This document shows, piece by piece, positions 6,179 through 7,770 of a stretch of DNA of 7,770 bases. The position numbers and the translations under genes are program-made. Each line of letters starts with the position of its first letter. Position 1 is the stretch's first letter. This DNA is from CAYZJD01 sp964478455 (GTDB lineage: Bacteria > Acidobacteriota > Terriglobia > Bryobacterales > Bryobacteraceae), in NCBI GenBank assembly GCA_964478455.1, contig CAYZJD010000220.1, positions 1-7,770 on the forward strand, in the 5' to 3' direction. The notes under the pieces are model-generated. The model was not told the DNA's origin. It saw nothing but the letters and a program-made list of their open reading frames with translations, and searched no databases.

Positions 6179-7306
6179 ATGTCCATTCCCCAAAGAACGG
6201 CGCCGCTGCCCGCCTGGGAGTCGCGCGGAGCGGCAGGGTCCTCCGATGGCGCCAGTGACGGCGCGACTGCGAGCGGCGCGGCCGCCCCTCAGTCGGCCCT
6301 CGACTTCATGGCGCGGCAGGTGGAGCGGGTTCGCCAGTCGCGGGCAAGGAAGCGGATCGTGTTCTTCGAAGGCGGCGATCCCCGGATCGTCGCCGCCGCC
6401 GAGCGCCTGGCGCGCGAGAACCTCGTGGAACCCGTGCTGGTGGGACCCAAGCCCGTGGGTACCCCCACCGGAGTGACGTTCGTTGATCCCGATATCTCTC
6501 CCCGGCTGCGTCACTACGCCTCGATCTACTTCGAGCGACGCAGAGCGCGCGGCGTCACCGAAATGGAGGCGCTCGAGACCGCGCGGAAGCCTCTCTATTT
6601 CGCCAAGCTGATGCTGGCCGCGGGCGACGTGGACGGAAGCGTCGGCGGCGCGATCACCTCTTCGGCGGACGCTGTGCGCGCGGCGCTGCATTGCATCGGC
6701 GCCGCTCCGGGCACCCGCACCGTTTCGAGCCTTTATGTCATGGCGTTGCGCGATCGCGGCGTCGGCCACCAGGGCCTGCTCGTCTTTGCCGATTGTTCGA
6801 TCGTCATCGAGCCAACGGCGGTGCAACTTGCCGACATCGCCATAGCGACCGCTCGGAGCACACACACGCTGCTCGGCGTAGAGCCGGTGGTCGCACTGCT
6901 GTCCTTTTCGACCAAAGGCAGCGGGAAGCACAGGCTCGTGGACAAGGTCGTGGAAGCGCTGAAGATTGTTCGCGCCCGGGAACCGGAGCTTCACATCGAC
7001 GGCGAGATGCAGGCCGACACCGCACTGGTCGAGTCGATCGGCCGCGCGAAAGCGCCCGGCTCAACCGTGGCCGGCCGCGCCAACACGCTCATCTTCCCGG
7101 ACCTGAACTCGGCCAACATCGCCTACAAGCTGGTCGAGAGGCTGGCGGGGGCAACGGCCATCGGACCGGTGCTGCAAGGGCTCGCCAAGGCGGGCAGCGA
7201 TCTTTCTCGCGGCTGCACGGTGGAGGATATATACAACGTTGCGGTGATCACCGCTGTCCAGGCCGAGAGCCTCGGAAAAAGGGGTCAGACCGCTCTGCCC
7301 CTGTAG
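6179..7306 (+). CDS. pta: Phosphate acetyltransferase (short form, catalytic domain only)
   Basis: 375 residues of the PTA/PTB family. The enzyme converts acetyl-CoA plus phosphate to acetyl phosphate plus CoA in the cytoplasm, working with acetate kinase. Family motifs run the whole length: KRIVFFEGGDPR (~58-69), GDVDGSVGGAITSSADAVRAA (~149-169), TVSSLYVM (181-188), FADCSIVIEPTAVQLADIAI (203-222), LLSFSTKGSG (240-249), DGEMQADTAL (274-283), ANTLIFPDLNSANIAYKLVERL (301-322) and AIGPVLQGLAK..DLSRG (327-345). It lacks the long N-terminal P-loop/DRTGG region of the E. coli-type enzyme. Residues ~16-40 are a Gly/Ala/Ser-rich low-complexity lead (DGASDGATASGAAA), so the ATG at 6308 is an alternative start. 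The frame also opens at 6071, but that overlaps the divergent gene. The last ten residues (GKRGQTALPL) are encoded by one arm of an inverted repeat. PTB is excluded by the pairing with ackA and by motif fit, though fine substrate preference is not proven. Confidence 0.93.
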   Translation: MSIPQRTAPLPAWESRGAAGSSDGASDGATASGAAAPQSALDFMARQVERVRQSRARKRIVFFEGGDPRIVAAAERLARENLVEPVLVGPKPVGTPTGVTFVDPDISPRLRHYASIYFERRRARGVTEMEALETARKPLYFAKLMLAAGDVDGSVGGAITSSADAVRAALHCIGAAPGTRTVSSLYVMALRDRGVGHQGLLVFADCSIVIEPTAVQLADIAIATARSTHTLLGVEPVVALLSFSTKGSGKHRLVDKVVEALKIVRAREPELHIDGEMQADTALVESIGRAKAPGSTVAGRANTLIFPDLNSANIAYKLVERLAGATAIGPVLQGLAKAGSDLSRGCTVEDIYNVAVITAVQAESLGKRGQTALPL

Positions 7307-7368
7307 CGCAAGACGCTGTTAGCGCGTCGATGGCGGCTCGGGGGCAGAGAAGTCTGACTCCCTTTTCC
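7274..7368. repeat. Imperfect inverted repeat (28-bp arms) enclosing both stop codons of pta and ackA; possible bidirectional terminator
   Basis: The left arm 7274-7301 (GGAAAAAGGGGTCAGACC onward, ending CTCTGCCCC) and the reverse complement of the right arm 7341-7368 (GGAAAAGGGAGTCAGACT onward, ending CTCTGCCCC) agree at 24 of 28 positions. The 39-base loop holds the pta stop (7304-7306) and the ackA stop (7321-7319), so each arm codes for the tail of one enzyme. The A-tract at the outer left and T-tract at the outer right give a terminator-like shape in both directions, although the T-tract is part of the stem. The GGGGTCAGAC/CTCTGCCCC ends resemble RAYT-type REP palindromes seen scattered in GC-rich bacterial genomes; that link is an inference. 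Confidence 0.8.
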
Positions 7369-7770
7369 CGATGCACAGCGCCGTCTCGCGCGCGATCAGC
7401 AACTCCTCGTTGGTGGGGATCACCCACACCTGCGTCTTGGCGCTCCCGGCGGAGATGTCGGCCTCGACGGCGATCGCGCCTTCGTTCTTCGGCGGATCGA
7501 TGGCGATGCCGAGCGCGTCCAGCGCCTCGCAGATCCGCGCCCGGATCAGCGGGCGGTTCTCACCGATCCCGCCGGTGAAGATGACCGCATCCGCTCCGTT
7601 CAGCACGGCGTAGTAAGCGCCGATGTACTTCCGGACGCGGTAACAGAACATCCCGATGGCCAGTCCGGCTCGCGCGTCGCCGCTTTCCATCTTCGAGATC
7701 AGCTCACGAATGTCATTGCTGATGCCCGACACGCCCAGCAGCCCGCTCCTTTGGTTTAACAGTGCGAGCG
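7319..7770 (-). CDS. ackA: Acetate kinase (partial, N-terminus off the right edge)
   Basis: The last 149 residues of a protein normally about 400 long; the frame is open at the right edge and no start is seen. It transfers phosphate between acetyl phosphate and ADP, making ATP and acetate (ASKHA fold, cytoplasm). Diagnostic segments are LLNQRSGLLGVSGISNDIRE at the edge, RKYIGAYYAVLNGADAVIFTGGIGENRPLIRARICEALDALGI in the middle, with the nucleotide-binding FTGGIGEN motif, and VWVIPTNEELLIARETA near the end. The family normally stops a few residues after the last of these. Here a tail of 16 residues follows (GKRESDFSAPEPPSTR), encoded by the right arm and loop of the inverted repeat. A GTG at 7732 is internal and is not the start. 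It converges on pta with 12 bases between stop codons. Confidence 0.95.
   Translation of the reverse strand, partial: LALLNQRSGLLGVSGISNDIRELISKMESGDARAGLAIGMFCYRVRKYIGAYYAVLNGADAVIFTGGIGENRPLIRARICEALDALGIAIDPPKNEGAIAVEADISAGSAKTQVWVIPTNEELLIARETALCIGKRESDFSAPEPPSTR

Noticed and set aside
6125..6994. Minus-strand open frame (289 codons) opposite pta
   Set aside because: It is the shadow of the pta coding strand, with Arg/His-rich translation and no family resemblance.
6691..7578. Plus-strand open frame (295 codons) across pta and ackA
   Set aside because: It is an alternative frame of pta running into the antisense of ackA, with extreme Arg/Ser composition and no motif.
7319..7732. Acetate kinase read as a complete 137-residue protein from a GTG
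   Set aside because: The frame continues to the edge with clear acetate kinase sequence (SGLLG segment) before that codon, so the gene is truncated by the window, not short.

Overview
The window is GC-rich, gene-dense bacterial DNA. It most likely comes from an Acidobacteriota genome of the Solibacter/Bryobacter type. That inference rests on a large TonB-dependent receptor with an N-terminal carboxypeptidase-regulatory-like domain (a family hugely expanded there), secreted proteins of the 'YFPLQPGNxW' and 'DGTYHLVREYKV' kinds, and REP-like palindromes carrying GGGGACAG/GGGGTCAG ends. No marker gene fixes the lineage, so the assignment is tentative.

Layout. Bases 1-2144 (minus) hold the first 714 codons of an outer-membrane TonB-dependent receptor whose C-terminus lies beyond the left edge. 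A 149-base gap carries its Shine-Dalgarno site, a possible promoter and a small dyad. A secreted protein of unknown function follows on the minus strand (2294-3073). It is divergent from an aldo/keto reductase (3170-4138, plus). The gap between these two is almost filled by a nearly perfect 66-bp palindrome. The reductase gene overlaps by 29 bases a gene for a secreted protein with a C-terminal BsuPI-type domain (4110-5099). A four-helix membrane protein follows (5151-5654). Convergent with it is a small SnoaL/DUF4440-like protein (5659-6084, minus), which is in turn divergent from phosphate acetyltransferase (pta, 6179-7306, plus). Pta converges on acetate kinase (ackA, 7319 to the right edge, minus, N-terminus missing).

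How the genes work together. Pta and AckA interconvert acetyl-CoA, acetyl phosphate and acetate, making ATP by substrate-level phosphorylation when run toward acetate. Here they are convergent instead of forming the usual operon. The other genes show no shared pathway and look like ordinary accessory and housekeeping content.

The notable features are structural. A 28-bp-arm inverted repeat encloses both stop codons of the convergent pta/ackA pair, and its two arms encode the C-terminal tails of both enzymes. A second, nearly perfect palindrome lies between divergent -10 elements. Three start codons sit only 5-6 bases after a TANNNT box, as in leaderless transcription. I found no CRISPR array, RNA gene, transposase or defence-type system.
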